This document shows, in pieces, positions 20,424 through 33,410 of a stretch of DNA of 64,000 bases. Position numbers and translations under genes: made by a program. How positions within the stretch are numbered: the first letter of the stretch is position 1; each line of letters starts with the position of its first letter. A model generated the notes under the pieces. That model did not search any database. It was not told the origin of the DNA and saw nothing but the letters and a program-made list of their open reading frames with translations. The stretch lies in contig BLJB01000174.1 in NCBI GenBank assembly GCA_013423325.1, positions 62,001-126,000 of the forward strand. The letters are read 5' to 3'. This stretch comes from Usnea hakonensis (Eukaryota > Ascomycota > Lecanoromycetes > Lecanorales > Parmeliaceae).

Positions 20424-23400
20424 ATGGCAACTGCAATCCCGCAACAACCTCCAGATTCCGGAAATTTACATAGCGCCTCACGTGGCGGGGATATACCTGC
20501 ACCTTCACTGCATAAAAGGACCTATCAAGCCTGCGTATAGCCGACCATGTCAAACCTCCCCCCCACGCTTGCTAATGTAGGCGTGCCCAGATCCCTTGCA
20601 GGAAGAGAAAGGTCCGCTGCGACTTAGGACCTGTTGATCAGCCCAACGACCCTCCATGTGTCAGATGTCGTCGTGAAGCCAAAGAGTGCTACTTCTCCGC
20701 TACCAGGAGAAAACGAAAGGCGGACAGTGACGAGGGCCAATCTGCGGGGGACGGGCCTTCGGAGGGGGACCATGCCGCCCACCTTGTCAGGAAAAAGGGT
20801 GCTAGAATTTCTGGCTCTTTCGACCAACAATCATTGCCATATGGCCAACAGTCCCTGATCTCAGGATCCCTACCTGCTTCATCAGCTCTGGATGGTTACG
20901 ATTTACACAGGGAAGGACCTCTCCAACATGACAGTCAATATGTTGCGAGCCAAGAAATGAGAGAGGCTGAAGATGGCCAGGATCAGGAAGTCTCGAATGA
21001 AACAGCTGCCGCACTATTCCAGAGCCCTATCAATGTACCCGGCGACGCGTTGCATCTGCTCCTTAAAGCTTCCGACGAGAGCGAGCACATGCAGCGCAGG
21101 GATGCAGCAAGCCGAGGAAGGCGTTCAACAAGCCAGTCCGTGCGAAACTCGGGCATTGCGCACGCGACATACAATTCTGGGCCTTCGCCACACCACCAAG
21201 CAGAACAGAATTTCCCTATGAATATAGACCCAGCAATATCGGGAAATAACGCAGACATGGACAGTACTCGTGTTATTCCGATGGAAGCGCTCAAGCTCTG
21301 GTCGCGGCTTCGGTTTGTCCGTGCTGGGTGGTTCACAGCAAAAGAAGCAATATCTTATGTTGATTAGTACGCACGTCCCTCACTTCTCTCTAAAAGGCTA
21401 GACTGACATCCAAAGTTTCTACAAATATCATTCGCCTCTTACCCCAATTAGTCTACCGGCGTTCGATACACATGCAGCCTATTCAAACCTTATCAACGAT
21501 GAGCCAATGCTCACGGTCACCGTGCTTACAATTGCTTCTCGTTACATGGAGCTCTCAGGCCCAGGGGGCAAGACTCGTTCCTTCATGATTCACGAAAGGC
21601 TATGGTCTTACTTGCAGAATATGATCACGCGCATGTTCTGGGGACAGGAGCAGTTCGGAGGCGGCTTTTGTGGTGCAGGTTTCCGGAGACCAGGCCAGCC
21701 AAATTCTGGAAAGGGAGGACTAAGGACGCTAGGCACCATTGAGAGGTATTGTCCCTCAATCCAGCATCTCCTTTATTCGGTTAACTTGATGTTCAGTCTT
21801 CTTTTGTTGAACGAATTTCACCCTCGGTCCATGCATTTTCCACCCAGAGATGATGACGATGACATCTTAGTTCCTGTAGACGGGGCTAGTACTCCTGCGG
21901 ATGGCAAAGCCTTGTCTATGGGCTCTACTTGGAGTGAGCCAGCCTTACGATCAGACAGAATGTGCTGGAGCCTTATTGGAACGTCATATGTCCTAGCATA
22001 TGAGCTTGGAATTTTCGGTACTTACGCCGACGGGGTTTCTTCTGTCGATGGAAGAGTGAAACGAAAAAGTGGACCAAGTGCGTACAGTCAACGAGCGGAC
22101 AGAATTGAACGTATGCTCTATGTTTTTATCACGCAGGCCAGTGGCAGATTCGGGATTCCCAGCATGTATTCAGATCAAAACAATCAGTTTACGATTGAGA
22201 GTGTGATGGAAGGCTTTGTATCAGGTATGTGTGCCGCTGTTGGGTTTCATTCCTGCGCTGACATTTTTGCAGTGGACCCAACCTTGCTCAAAGATCCAGT
22301 AGACAAGACTCAGCAGAGCTGGCTTGAGCTAATGGTGATAATGCAAGACTGCAACGACCGATTATTTTCTTCGAAAGATCAAACTACAAAGTTGGTCCAG
22401 AATGAAGCCTATATTTCGCAAATCCGCCAACTTCAGCCCCTTCTTTATTCATGGCTTAAAAGATTCAATGCTCTGGATCGTGAGTTACAATTCTACGTAG
22501 GCATCGCGGAGCTGGCTAATGGAACAAAGTCCCTGTGTATCCTAGGATCATCCTTTCGATCGAGTATCATTACATCAGTAAGTATATTTGTACGCAGAGT
22601 AGGATTGGTCAACGTCATTGACCACTCATAGCTATCTATATCAACTCTCTGGCGCTTCAAGCGGTGATGGAGCATTGGGCCGCGAAGGCCAATCCGGCTA
22701 CCCAGGACGAAAGCCCGCAGTCACCTGTTTCCACCTTGTCCTCATCTTATGCCGGGTTCTACAGTCGGAACGAGCCTTTTATTCGAGAGGTCATTGAATC
22801 CTCCAGGACTGTCTTGCGGCACGTTTTGAACGTTCTTCTCCCGGATGACCATCTCAAGCACGCTCCCGTGCGGACCTATTTCAGAATCATATCGGCTGCC
22901 ATGTTTCTTCTCAAGGTAATTGAAAAACGCTCCTCCCTGCCCCCTTCCCGCGCGGAAACATTCGAGTTGCTTTTGTCTCACTACTTGTCCAGACGTTTGC
23001 ACTTGGGGGAAAAGAGGACGAAGTAGCAGTGTCGCTGCGTCTTTTAAAAGACACTGTCAAAGCCCTACGTACCAGTGTGGTCGATGACGTTCATCTTTGC
23101 CTACGCATCGCGGACGTTCTTGAGGGCTTGATAAAAGCAATTAATACCCAATTCGTCAGACTGCCTCCTGGGTCCCTATCTACCCCGGAGCAAGCAAAGC
23201 GTACCCGCCATCTTAGGGAGCAGCAAGCCCAATTAGCTTCTGATGAGTACCAACTGGATGCCAAAAGCTTCAACCCTTCTGATCGATTCCAATACGACGA
23301 TCGACAAGGTCCCCTAGCAGGTATATCCCGTACATATAATTCCCCTCACGACAGCAATATCTCCATCATGCCTCCCATTGGAAACAACTACATTCCCTTC

Positions 23401-23691
23401 GATAACAACAATAATTTTGTAAATACTTTCACGCAGTCTCCTGAACAGACCCACAATCAGCCGCAGCAATCCTTCTATCCGAATGGTGATGAGTCCATGA
23501 CCTTCCCTTCGGACTGGCTCACACTGGATATGCAACCACTGCTTGGGAACGATGGAACGGAAGGTGGGGATAGCCAGTGGTTTGGCGCCTTTGGACCCGA
23601 AACGCACAACAGCCTCGAAGTGCTGGGTAAGCTGGTTAACGACGGTGGATACAGAGGTGATGGGTTTGGCGAGGGGGGGATGGGATTCTGA
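20424..23691 (+). CDS. Zn2Cys6 (zinc binuclear cluster) transcription factor
   Basis: Eight exons, 20424..20534, 20591..21366, 21416..21745, 21797..22224, 22273..22479, 22530..22577, 22632..22915 and 22993..23691, total 2883 nt (960 residues) in phase. The cluster C-x2-C-x6-C-x12-C-x2-C-x6-C is split by intron 1 (QAC | IPCRKRKVRC) and is followed by a basic nuclear signal (RRKRKA). The fungal-specific regulator domain lies in the middle: MLTVTVLTIASRYMELSG, then LGTIESLLLLNEFHPRSMHFPP, and later ILSIEYHYITIYINSLALQAV. The C-terminus is Asn/Gln-rich with an acidic-aromatic patch (FPSDWLTLDMQPLL) as in activation domains. The middle-domain layout recalls regulators of amino-acid/nitrogen use (Aro80-like), weakly. 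No co-regulated metabolic genes lie beside it. Two of the introns are in-frame and stop-free (51 and 48 bp). Confidence 0.92.
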
Positions 23692-24039
23692 TTCGCATTG
23701 CGGCAGATGACTGTAATGAGCTACATGACTTTTCAACGGGGAAACGCATTACGATGGTGTGTATTTATTTGCATAGAGACTTTGACAGGACATACTTCAA
23801 TTCATGCCACGGATTCACGATCAGAGTGCCATGAAAGCTACTGTTCTTTTCCCGAGCAAGAACGCCGTTGTTTCATGATGGTCAGTAATAGATTGTGTAG
23901 CGTTTAGAGGCTAGCATACCAGCCTCTACTTCCATAGAATCAAGACGCTTTTCGTCGGTACAGGTACAGCGTCACATCTTCTCCCAACGCCAGGCAAAGA
24001 GAACCTTTTCCGGCATGCAACCCACATCTCCTATGTACC
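23692..24039. other. intergenic, convergent 3' flanks
   Basis: 348 bp between the 3' ends of the regulator and FZO1. No gene and no clear terminator motif beyond scattered AT-rich bases. Confidence 0.5.
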
Positions 24040-26952
24040 TTAAACCATCACACCCTCCTCATACCCCCCCGCAAACCCCGGCACCTGTGCGCCTTCCAAA
24101 TCCACATCTTCGACCCTCCCCCTTCCCTCCCCCGTCTCCCTGACCAGATTGCCAAAATATTTCCTCGCGACCTCCGACTCCTTCTTCACCTTGACCTTCT
24201 CCTCCCTTTTTTCTCCCAGTTCTCTGACGCATTGCTGCAAGCCGGCATGCAGGTTTTCGGCCGGGTAGCGGAGGACCTTTCGGGTTTCCGTGGAAATGCG
24301 GGTGGCGTTGGTGTGGGTGTAGTCCAAAGCGGACAGGGTGGAGGAAATGCGGCGGGAGAGACGGGGAGGGAGGGTTGTGGGGATAGTGTGGAGGGTGTAG
24401 GTTGTTGCCAGGACCACTGCATTACAAGTCGTGGGTCAGCGAGGGCTTGTGGAGAACAAGAGGGGGGGAAGGGGAGACGTAGAAAGAGACATACCTGCTG
24501 CAATGAGGCCGGGAACGATGAGTCTCCGCATATTCTGCGTCCCCATGACCCTAGCAGCACCGACGGCCCCGTCAACCCAGCCAAACCCGCCCATCATACG
24601 TCCACCTAAGACGCTAGCTACTGTCAAAGCCATGCCTGTACCTGCGACTTTTTCGTTTTGTTCCCAGAGGCCGCTAACGTCGAAGAAGTCTGAGAATTCG
24701 ACCTCGAAATCGACTTGTCTAGCTAGGAGATCTCGTCTCTTCGTGAACATCCGATCCGAATTGAAGTTCAAGTCATTGTACTGGTCACCTAGGTGTAGTA
24801 CGCCTAAAGACTTGATTGTATTTACGCTGCCGATTGTCTTTTGCGTGGCCTTCTTTTCGCAGATTGTGACTGCTCGGGAGATCTGTTCTAGCATAGCCTG
24901 TTTGACATCTTCGGCGTATTGGAAAGCGCTCATGAGGCCAGGATATGGGACGCCTAGATCAGCGCTGGCGACTTGAGAGATAGCGTTGTTAATGATGGTA
25001 CGGGTGTTGTTGTATATGTCTGAGCATGTTTCTTCTATTGTCTTGTCGACATCATCGCTGACTTCTGCGCGGGCTTTCTTTGATTTTTCAAAGGCTGGCT
25101 CGATCTCTTGAAGTTCCTGAGACACGCGGTCGAGCTCAGAATTGGCAACATCGCGGTTGACTGTGGCTAGCAGGTTAAGATCCGCCAGGACGTTGAGTAG
25201 ATACGTTTTCGCAGGGGCGAGTTTAGACCTAGCACGCTTTTCGAGCACGAATCGTCGGAGTGAACCTTCCAGCTGCTCAAAGTCCTGCAGTTTTTCCCGT
25301 TCCTTTCCCTTGTCTTTCTTCGGAGGTGATCCAGGCTCGCCGTGCTTTCCCAGCGTCTCGTCATCATCATCAGGTGATGGAAAATCATTCGAAGGGCCCG
25401 AGCTGCTACCGCTGCCGCCTCCACCGCCATCACCGCCGGGAGGACCTGGACCCGCGACTGGGATTGCGTTACTTGAGACGAAGTGCACCAATTCGGAGGA
25501 TTCCTTGAACGTCCTTGGACTCAGATTTGCAACTTGCTCCAGTATCATGCGCTCGCATCTGGTTTTGTCTCTGATATTGTCGAATCCGTTGACCACAATA
25601 AAGATGTATGCCTTCTCGTGTGCTGCATTCCATATGAATTCTTTGGCAGAGAGTGTAAAATGGTTGGCGGCGGAGACGACAAAGACAACCACATCAATTT
25701 CCTCTTGTCTTGCGAAGACAGCGGTCGTCTTCAGAGAATCGGAATTGAGACCGGGTGCATCTATGATCGAGATGTCCACAACTCCATTGTTGAGCAACGA
25801 CTCATCGATCGTCCGAATATCCTTAACGTAAACTTTGCATTGTGTATAGGTCTCATTGTCCGTAACGATCTTCTCTAGGTCCTCCAGAGGGAACACATCA
25901 TAAGTGCTCTCGTCGTTCCTGTTGTACGTGGCTTCCTTGTGCACTGCATGCGCCTCCTCCAAGTTGCCGTTCTCCTTCGCATCCAGAACTTCGCAGAAAA
26001 TACTCGTACATGGCTGCTGATCTTCTGGTAAGATTTTCCTCCTCAGTAGCGCGTTGCAGAAGGTGGATTTTCCCGCATTCAAATCACCTGTGACTAAGAC
26101 TTTGCTGGAAGTATCCTCAATCCGATCCCGCAGCCGTAGCAGATGCCGGATACTCTGATTGATTCTACCATCCAATAGAGAAGCGATTGACTCTTTCTTC
26201 ATTGAATGAGCAATCTCCGCCTGCGTGAACCCTTGGACATTCATATTCAGCTTCAGTACTGAGAAGTCCTGCGCTGATTGGGGTGTGATGAGCCTTTCCG
26301 GCTCTTGGGATTTTCGAGCTGCCGCTGCAGAGCTCGATTCTGCTGCCATGTCTTCACTAAGGGAGGTGGCGGCCCTACGTGGAGCACCAGGTCGTAGAGG
26401 GGCAATGTCCTTCTCTCTGTGGAAGTCTCCGCGAGCAGCAGTCGACTGAGTATGTGCGAAGCCGGGTCTAGGATCTGGCTTTGGCTTTTGCGGTTCTCGT
26501 AAAGAGGGATATTGCGCGGGCCATGTCGAATTCATCCGCTGTAGACTCTGAAGCGTTTCCACAGTCTTCGTAATCTGACGACCGAGCGCGGCACGGTTCT
26601 GATTGTAGTAAAGCTGGTGGATATGACTAGCCATCATCCGCCTATCTTTACCCGTATCTGGGTTCATATCGTCTGGTATTCTCGGGGTGAATTCTGGGGT
26701 TGGTCGATCTGAAGTCAGTCCCGGATGCCATCCTTTGCTACCGTCATTAGTGTAGCTATCGCCGGTGATACTTGAACCATAGCCTGAGTCGTGGTCAAGA
26801 GTCGACATCAATGCCGCCGCGCTGGCTGAAGTCGACCCATTGCCCACTGTCATGTAATGCGGCGCCCGTGAATACTGAGATGAAGAATCGGACGCGGAGC
26901 CGCTGGTGTCAGGCTCAGGGGAGCCATCACGAGGATGGTAATTCTGGCTCAT
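24040..26952 (-). CDS. FZO1: mitofusin, mitochondrial outer-membrane fusion GTPase
   Basis: Exons 26952..24495 and 24416..24040 total 2835 nt (944 residues). The dynamin-type GTPase motifs are present: P-loop GDLNAGKST (about residues 289-297), the switch Thr in PCTSIFCEVLD, IIDAPG and VNGFD. A Gly/Ser/Asp-rich linker (about 500-550) follows, then heptad-like helices. Near the C-terminus are two hydrophobic segments (GMALTVASVLGG and LIVPGLIAAVVLATTYTL) for the Fzo1 hairpin anchor, then a charged coiled tail. The intron (GTATGT...TGCAG) cuts inside the second membrane segment. The first 220 residues are low-complexity Ser/Pro-rich, typical of fungal Fzo1. Its role is fusion of mitochondrial outer membranes, with turnover via ubiquitin in yeast. 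It is divergent from VPS2 with 338 bp between start codons. Confidence 0.96.
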
Positions 26953-27290
26953 GGCCAGGAATGTGATAAAGATATGAGGGAGAGATGAGCTTCAGAAGTA
27001 TTCATTAGGTGTTTAGGGAAGGAGGTTATGATGGTTCATTGTAAGTTGTTGCAGAAACATTTCGCCGCCCTTTTCTAATCCAATGGCACGTTCCGCCGCT
27101 ACTCAACACTAGCGCCCCTGAGAAAGAGAGGGGAGCGTCATCCCGCCGCAGTCTATCGCGCTTCAATACCTAGCTTTGCAAGGCAACAAGACCGGAGCAG
27201 ACTTCTGTGCAATTGAGCTCAATTGCTTTGTCTTCTGACCCTTCTCAATCCTCCTACTCCTACTCCTAGCAACAGTACGGATTTGCGAGT
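26953..27290. promoter_or_regulatory. divergent promoter FZO1 / VPS2
   Basis: 338 bp between the two start codons. It carries a CCAAT motif at about 27080-27084 and a C/T-rich stretch (CTCCTACTCCTACTCC) just upstream of the VPS2 ATG. Both genes are housekeeping, fitting a short shared promoter. Confidence 0.5.
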
Positions 27291-28250
27291 ATGAATGTAA
27301 CTAACTTACCCGCCAGCACCCCGCTCAAAGCTCGATTTCTGCTAACCTCTCTGCCAGATCGTCGAATGGGCCTTTGGGAAGCGCATGACGCCGGCGGAGA
27401 GGTTAAGAAAACACCAAAGAGCACTAGAGAAGACTCAACGAGAGCTCGACCGTGAGCGTGTCAAGCTTGAGAATCAAGAGAAGAAGCTCGTCCAAGACAT
27501 CAAGAAGAGCGCAAAGAATGGGCAAATGGGAGCCTGCAAAATCCAAGCAAAGGACCTAGTAAGGACAAGGAGGCATGTAGCTCACCATCCCCTCTAATCT
27601 CGCTGCCTAGAAAAAACTAGGAAGGTGTTTTACAATCTCGCCAGCTAATCTCTCGTCCCTCAACCCAGGTACATACAGAAATTCTACTCCATGCGCACCC
27701 AACTGCAAGCCATATCCCTCCGCATCCAAACCGTGCGCTCCAACGAACAAATGATGCAAAGCATGAAAGGCGCCACCTCCCTCCTCGGATCCATGAACCG
27801 GCAAATGAACCTCCCAGCTCTCCAACGCATAGCCATGGAATTCGAAAAGGAAAACGACATCATGGATCAACGACAAGAGATGATGGACGATGCGATTGAT
27901 GACGTGACGGGGCTGGAGGATGAGGAGGAGGGAGAGGAGGTGGTGAAGGAGGTGCTGGATGAGATTGGTGTCGATTTGGGCCAGGCGGTATGTCTTGTCT
28001 GTTCCTTGGATGGGAGAGCGCGGTGTTGTCTGGAGAGAAAGTGTTCAGGTTTTGTGAGATTCCGCATGGCTGATTACGCTTCGTATCACAGATGGGCGAA
28101 ACTCCTTCTGGCCTGCAGAAGACGGCAGTCGCGGACGGTCGGGTCGCAGAAGCGGTAGGCGGAGGTGGAGGCGGAGGAGGACCAGGTGGTGGCGGAGGTG
28201 GAACGGATGACGATGATCTCCAAGCTCGGTTGGACAGTCTACGGCGATAG
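27291..28250 (+). CDS. VPS2: ESCRT-III subunit Vps2/CHMP2
   Basis: Exons 27291..27296, 27358..27572, 27669..27987 and 28092..28250 total 699 nt (232 residues). The first coding exon is only six bases (ATG AAT) and joins to give MNIVEWAFGKRMTPAERLRKHQRAL, the invariant Vps2 start. Intron 2 must start GC (AG|GCATGT at 27573): only this restores VRTRRYIQKFYSMRTQLQ. The chain has the ESCRT-III pattern, a basic N-terminal helix hairpin, then an acidic region (DVTGLEDEEEGEE). A Gly-rich linker and the C-terminal MIM1 motif for Vps4 (DDLQARLDSLRR) follow. Role: membrane scission in multivesicular-body formation and the recruitment of Vps4. The poly-Gly linker before the MIM is longer than in yeast Vps2. 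Confidence 0.95.
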
Positions 28251-28713
28251 CATGGCAGGTTGAGACGATTTGCTCTTGGTTACGAGTTAAGGCCGAGGTA
28301 GGAGGCCGGTTTGGAATGCTAGGAACGGAATTGGACTGCATACTTACACTGGCGTCTGAGGATACTGAAATGGCCTTTTCTCTATTTCACTCGAAGTTGT
28401 TCAGGCACAGATATGCCAGAGTGGAATAGTCATGGCGCGGTCGACTATGCACTTTGTTCGTCGAGACCGTCTGCATGGTTTAGTACTTGGTACAGCAATA
28501 ACAATTTTTGAATCCTGGGCGTCGTGCCAGTGTTGGAGTCTCTATTCAGTCGTCCATTAATCACTATGTCTCTAAAACAAAAATACCGTACAGGTATAGA
28601 TCCTACTCGCATTCCTTCCATCACGCTTCTCGCAAACTCCAGCAGCTCCCAGTTGAGTCATATACCTTTCCCATGCCGTGGACCTCCACAGTGAACTCAA
28701 ATTATGAAAGCTT
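28251..28713. other. intergenic, convergent 3' flanks
   Basis: 463 bp between the 3' ends of VPS2 and the serine hydrolase. No supported gene. Confidence 0.5.
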
Positions 28714-30359
28714 TCAAGTCTGGAGACCAGCACCTTCGTCTTGAGTTGACACCTTCTCTAATCCCACATCCTCTACCGCCGTATCCACCGTCTCCCGCAA
28801 AGGCGTACTCTCCTGATACCACGCACTACGTTCGGGCCCCACCCAATCCACAATTAAAACCTTCGCCCTCTCACACAGCGCAAAGTATCCACTATTTCCA
28901 CTTGCACCGAACATATTCATATGAGCCTGCATCTCGTCGCTCGCCTTATCGTTCTTGGCTTTCTCAAAGAACCTCCTGTTCTTTTCGCTCTTAGGGATAG
29001 TACAAAAGGTCCTGTCATTTGGCGCGATACCTTGGATAGCGCCAATCTCAACGAAGTCGCCAGCTCGTACAGTGTCTGACTTACTCTGCTGCTGAGTACC
29101 TTTCCCAAGGACGGTGATGAGGTCTGCGAAACCAATGCCTCGTTCCTTGTTCAACTTGACAATCCTCTCCAGCCGGCTTCTAAGTTCTTCCCCCTTTGCC
29201 AGACATCCTACGAACTCAAGATGAGACCCTATGAAAGACCATCCTTCCGTGATTGTATCCCTCTTGAGATACGCGGCCGCCCCTCCAGCAGCAACTGCCC
29301 CCGCAGCACCCGCGAACATGGCATACTTGCCCCATTTCTGCCAGGGAGGTACAGCAACAGCATCACCAGTTGCATTTGTCATTGAAGCAGACATGGCGTC
29401 TGCACCTTGCGTCAACATTTTCTGGTTAGCTTGTTGCTGCTGTGGTGATTTGGGCGATCTCTTATTGTTGGATGGTGAGCCGTATCCGAGAACTCCAGCA
29501 ACTTCGGATATTGCACTATAGGCGGTTGAAGCGCTTTTGTAGTGCTGCTCCGCGCCATTGGAAATGACACCTGGGGAAATGCCGAGGTATGGTGTATCAA
29601 ACGCGAGGATACCTTGAACGTAAGGGAACATGAAAGATGAGTCGTCATGTTGAGGGGTGGTAGAGCAAGAAGCCTTCTGCGACTCTGGTTCCTCGGTGGT
29701 TGACTGCGCAGGTTTTGCGGTAGTTTTCGTGGACGGAAGAGGGTCGATTGGGTCCGAATTGGTGTTTGAGGACGGAATAGGAGAGTCTGACGTTATGGCA
29801 AAGAGCGTTTCTGCTGCAACTATGCCGCCCATGGAGTGCCCGATCAATATTGTATGCACGGACGGCTCAACAGTAGGCGAAGGGGTGGATGCGGCGACCT
29901 CGAGGTCGATGACTTTGTTTTGAAGCCTTAAAACGCAATTTTAGGTTGCTGCACATAATTGAGTGCAATTTGTGGAGACCATCGTACCATTCTCTGAATC
30001 GTCCAACACAATCCTTCAAATCTCCTCTCGTCTCAAATTTAGGATAAGTCACAGCCTTCACGGTGATTTTGGGCAGACCATGGCTAACAAGAGCACCAAG
30101 GTGCTCTTGATCGAAATCAGCATGTCGCTCTCAAAGGACAAATTCCGCTCTCAAGACGCGATCAAAAGAGCTCTATGGTTAGAGCTAAGAGGTGTCGAAT
30201 GAGGAAGGAATCAATCCAATGCAACGTACCGGGGAATCCGACGAAGGTGTCATCACCGCCCTATCCCCAATCAGTGATAGGTTATATCTGTAGGTGCAAT
30301 GGTAGCCCTAGATCTACCTTGAAGCCGTGTATGAAGCAAAGAAGCAAAGTCTTGTGCAT
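28714..30359 (-). CDS. alpha/beta-hydrolase (DUF676/PGAP1-like serine esterase)
   Basis: Exons 30359..30318, 30260..30230, 30129..29988 and 29926..28714 total 1428 nt (475 residues). The start at 30359 gives MHKTLLLCFIHGFKGGDDTFVGFPER, a typical beta-strand and oxyanion-loop entry for this family. An upstream ATG at 30429 is in another frame. The VTYPKFETRGDL block and the nucleophile elbow GHSMGG (about residue 96) follow, then AFDTPYLGISP. Between about 200 and 290 there is a Gln-rich linker and a hydrophobic Ala/Gly segment (YAMFAGAAGAVAAGGAAAYL) that may insert in a membrane. The Ser nucleophile is visible; the Asp and His partners are not assigned with certainty. The relatives are putative lipases or GPI-deacylase-like esterases; the substrate is unknown. 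One acceptor (TTTGAG|AG at 30130) is less usual. Confidence 0.88.
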
Positions 30360-31025
30360 ACTGCAACGCAGAGATGGCCTTGAGGTTGCTGCTTGGCATT
30401 GACAGAGGAGGTTGAGGCTGCTGCGTCATCCTGCCGCGCTAGGCACAATTAAGTTTAAGCTTAGCGAAAGCAATCCCACGCTACCTTAGTCTCTGCCTTC
30501 CTATCAAAGTAAGGTAAGGTACAATACCACGAATACATATCGGCTCCTATTTCTTGAGATCACAATCTCACAAAATAGACATAATTGATGCTTCATACCG
30601 CAAGTTTTCTTAACAGAAAACGTCATGCCCACGAAGCTTGAGAGAAACTGTGACATGTCTTAGGTCAAGGCCCAATTTGGTTCAAACATGGTTGATCCTG
30701 AGACACGGAATTTAAATAAAAGACGAAGTTCAGCATCAGAAGTTGAAGATGATGAAGCTATTCTATGTACAAGCCGGTAACAAATGCTAAAATCTCGAAC
30801 AGCATCCGAGTCCGTCATGATAACGCCTGTGGCATGCTCCGTCGTAGCTAACAGCTCGCTGCAATGGCACAATGCTACTGTCTTCCCGAATAGAAGCGCC
30901 ACGCTATGCAAATAGTAATAGCCTCCGGGAAAATGCAAGACGGTTTCAAAGACTTTTTGAAGCAAGCACTTTGCTCAAGCCAAGAACCCGAATAGGAAAA
31001 ATAATGTTCAGGCAATGATCATGCT
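30360..31025. other. intergenic, no supported gene
   Basis: 666 bp. An isolated ORF (30660..30965, minus) has no motif and no partner exon. Confidence 0.45.
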
Positions 31026-33104
31026 TCATGAAGTAAATTCCGGTGGGGGAAGGTGATGTTGCATGTGATGAGACTGTGACCAGGTCTCGAAGGGCAGATA
31101 CGGCAGGACACCTCGTCTCTGTTCGCTGATAGGCTTGCCTAGTGGCTGATAGTGCATTTGATCATATGAGATGTTCTGAGGTTGATTCTGTAATGACTCT
31201 GATGGTGGTGGGACTAGGAGCGTGTTTACGCCTCGAATAGGTTTGTATGGGGAATTTCTCGGTGCCGGAAATCCCGAAGGTGAGAGACCACTGGGTGTCT
31301 GCGCATTTTTGGGAAAATGGAAAGATGTTGGTGAAGGAGTTGAGGGGCCAGTGCCGTATGGAGACTGCCTATTGGGCTGCCCAGCCAAAGGGGAGCCACC
31401 GCTTCTCGCGCTGCCAGGCTGGCCGAGGTAAGCTGAAGATTGAAGCGAAGGCAGCGTGCCATTTTGCGGCCAGCGGTGGGGCCCGGTGAAAACAGTAGAC
31501 ATCGCCCTTCCAGAAGGCATTGGCAGCTGTGCAGGAGACGAGCCGTGCTGGCTTCCTGTGGATATTGACAGGTTTGGCATTGGCAGCCTTGGTACAGGTG
31601 GAGTGGTGTCCTTTAACGTGGAAGGAGTCAATGTCGTGCTGGAAGCCGAGGACGGGTTCAACGAAGACATTCTCTTTGCTGGTGGTTCCGAGCTGTGATC
31701 TTCGAGACTTCGCTTTCGTGACCAGGGTTTTAGGTCGACTTCGGGAAACGGCAACGCTGGCGATGATACGTTTGGCGCGAGGAACGGGGGTACGGACAGC
31801 GGATGAGGGAGTGCAGGATGCCCTGGTGATGGGTTTGTCATGAACGGTGGCGATGTATTCTGTGAGGCTGGAGGCGAAGGAAGATGTGGATGTCCACTGA
31901 ATTGGGGTGTTGGCAGAGTCATATTGCGAGGCATAGTCTCAATTCGGAACCGAGATGCTCTGTCATAGTAATTCGAAAAGTTGCCGAGCTTCACATGCCA
32001 CGCCTTCCATTCTTCCTCGGAGGCGAACAGAGTGTATCTCATGTTACTTAGAAACTCCACCTCCATGACGTGAATTTCCTGGACGGAAATGCCTGAGACT
32101 TCTGCCCAGGTTTTATTGGTGTATGTGTTATCGTCCAGGACTGCGAATTGTCAGCCATCGTACGGTAAAAGTGCAAGGCGGACGAACATTTGTTTCCTAA
32201 CATCAACGCAACGGTCAAAAGCCTGAACTCACTCCCAACCTTCCCCTTCACGCCGGGATTGAATTTTTTCAGCCGGTAGATGAACATCAAAGCCAGAAGG
32301 ATAACATTCTGAGATACCTGAGTCATCGAAAGTATGGTTGTCACCCATTTCCGGAATCCCGTGGTAGGCATTGCTTCAGATACTAGTGGACCTGGTGGCA
32401 TGGGGGCATGTGTTGCATCTTCGACCAGACGAAGGGTGGAATAGGATTCGAACCAGAAAAAGCAGGTTATCTGTGCCCAGTCAGTACAGACGGCTTCGGC
32501 GCACGGGGCTTGGTGATCTCACTTGGGCAGCGAATTCCGGCAAGCTGCCTTTACTGTCATTAATCGAGGCAGGTATTTGAAGATGGGAAGCGATTGAGTT
32601 GCTATCATTCGATGCTCTTCGCCGAGCCGTCTGCTCACTCTGCGCTGCATGGTCTTTTTTAGACGGCACCGGGCTTTGGGGCCGTGTTGCAGAGTAATAG
32701 GAATTGTAGAAGGGCTGACGGTTGCTCGCTTGTTTTGGGTTGTCGAGGGTGGCAAGAGATGTCTGGTATGAAGGGGGGTTTGATGCAGCGACTGGCACAC
32801 GCTTGTACTGTGTTCTTTCCACATTCGATGCTATTATTGGATTGCCATTTGTGCCATTCATCTCTTTCGGTGGGGTGCGAAGTCCGTGTTTATTGCCTGA
32901 AAGTCCAAACCCCCTCACGCTCTCCGGAAAATAGTGGCTGCACGGTGGAGTTGGGTTTTGCCCAGCTTTTGCTGCAGCGTTGACCTTGTCCCAATCCCAA
33001 TCGAAGTCTCGTCGTTGCGGGAAGGGAGGAAGAATACCATTCAGATTGGTGCGTTCCGATAGATGTGTTGAAGGCATGGGCGGAGGATACTGAAGGCGTA
33101 GCAT
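31026..33104 (-). CDS. cyclin-domain protein (Pho80/Clg1-like)
   Basis: Exons 33104..32523, 32470..32188 and 32140..31026 total 1980 nt (659 residues). The cyclin box spans about residues 200-320: CFFWFESYSTLRLVEDA, then FRKWVTTILSMTQVSQNVILLALMFIYRLK, RLLTVALMLGNKFLDDNTYTNKTW, and EVSGISVQEIHVMEVEFLSNMRYTLF. This is the helix order of Pho80/Pcl-type cyclins, which bind a Pho85-type kinase. The N-terminal 190 residues and the long C-terminus are Pro/Ser/Gln-rich and disordered, as in Clg1-like fungal cyclins. The frame stays open upstream of 33104 (NLSSDDLIIPRLVP) without an ATG, so an additional 5' exon is possible. The partner kinase and process are inferred. Confidence 0.87.
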
Positions 33105-33410
33105 TGGGACAAGTCTGGGGATGATAAGGTCGTCTGAAGAGAGGTTGAGAGAAGTGACGTCGGCTTTGAGGGTTGATGGAGGCGCGAGTATTTGATTTCA
33201 AACGGTTTGGCGGTGGTCTTCATGGAAGTGATGAGAGGAGGCGTAAGTCTAACCACAGCCCAGCTCAGCTGTGAAGGCTTGGTAGAGGTAAAGGCAGTTG
33301 AGGGCAGGCCCAAGGAAGGAAGAGGTCAATGAGATTGAAAAGAAGACGAATGCAGTGGCTTGGTGGCCATGAGCCTCATTGAAAGGAGCAATGAAGCTTT
33401 TTCAACTGTC

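Noticed and set aside
25142..25831. 229-residue plus-strand ORF inside FZO1
   Set aside because: Antisense shadow of the mitofusin linker and GTPase-domain codons.
32444..32454. GGATTCGAACC, resembling a tRNA T-arm (B box) on the minus strand
   Set aside because: It lies inside the cyclin exon (encoding WFESYS) and no acceptor stem or D-arm is found nearby.
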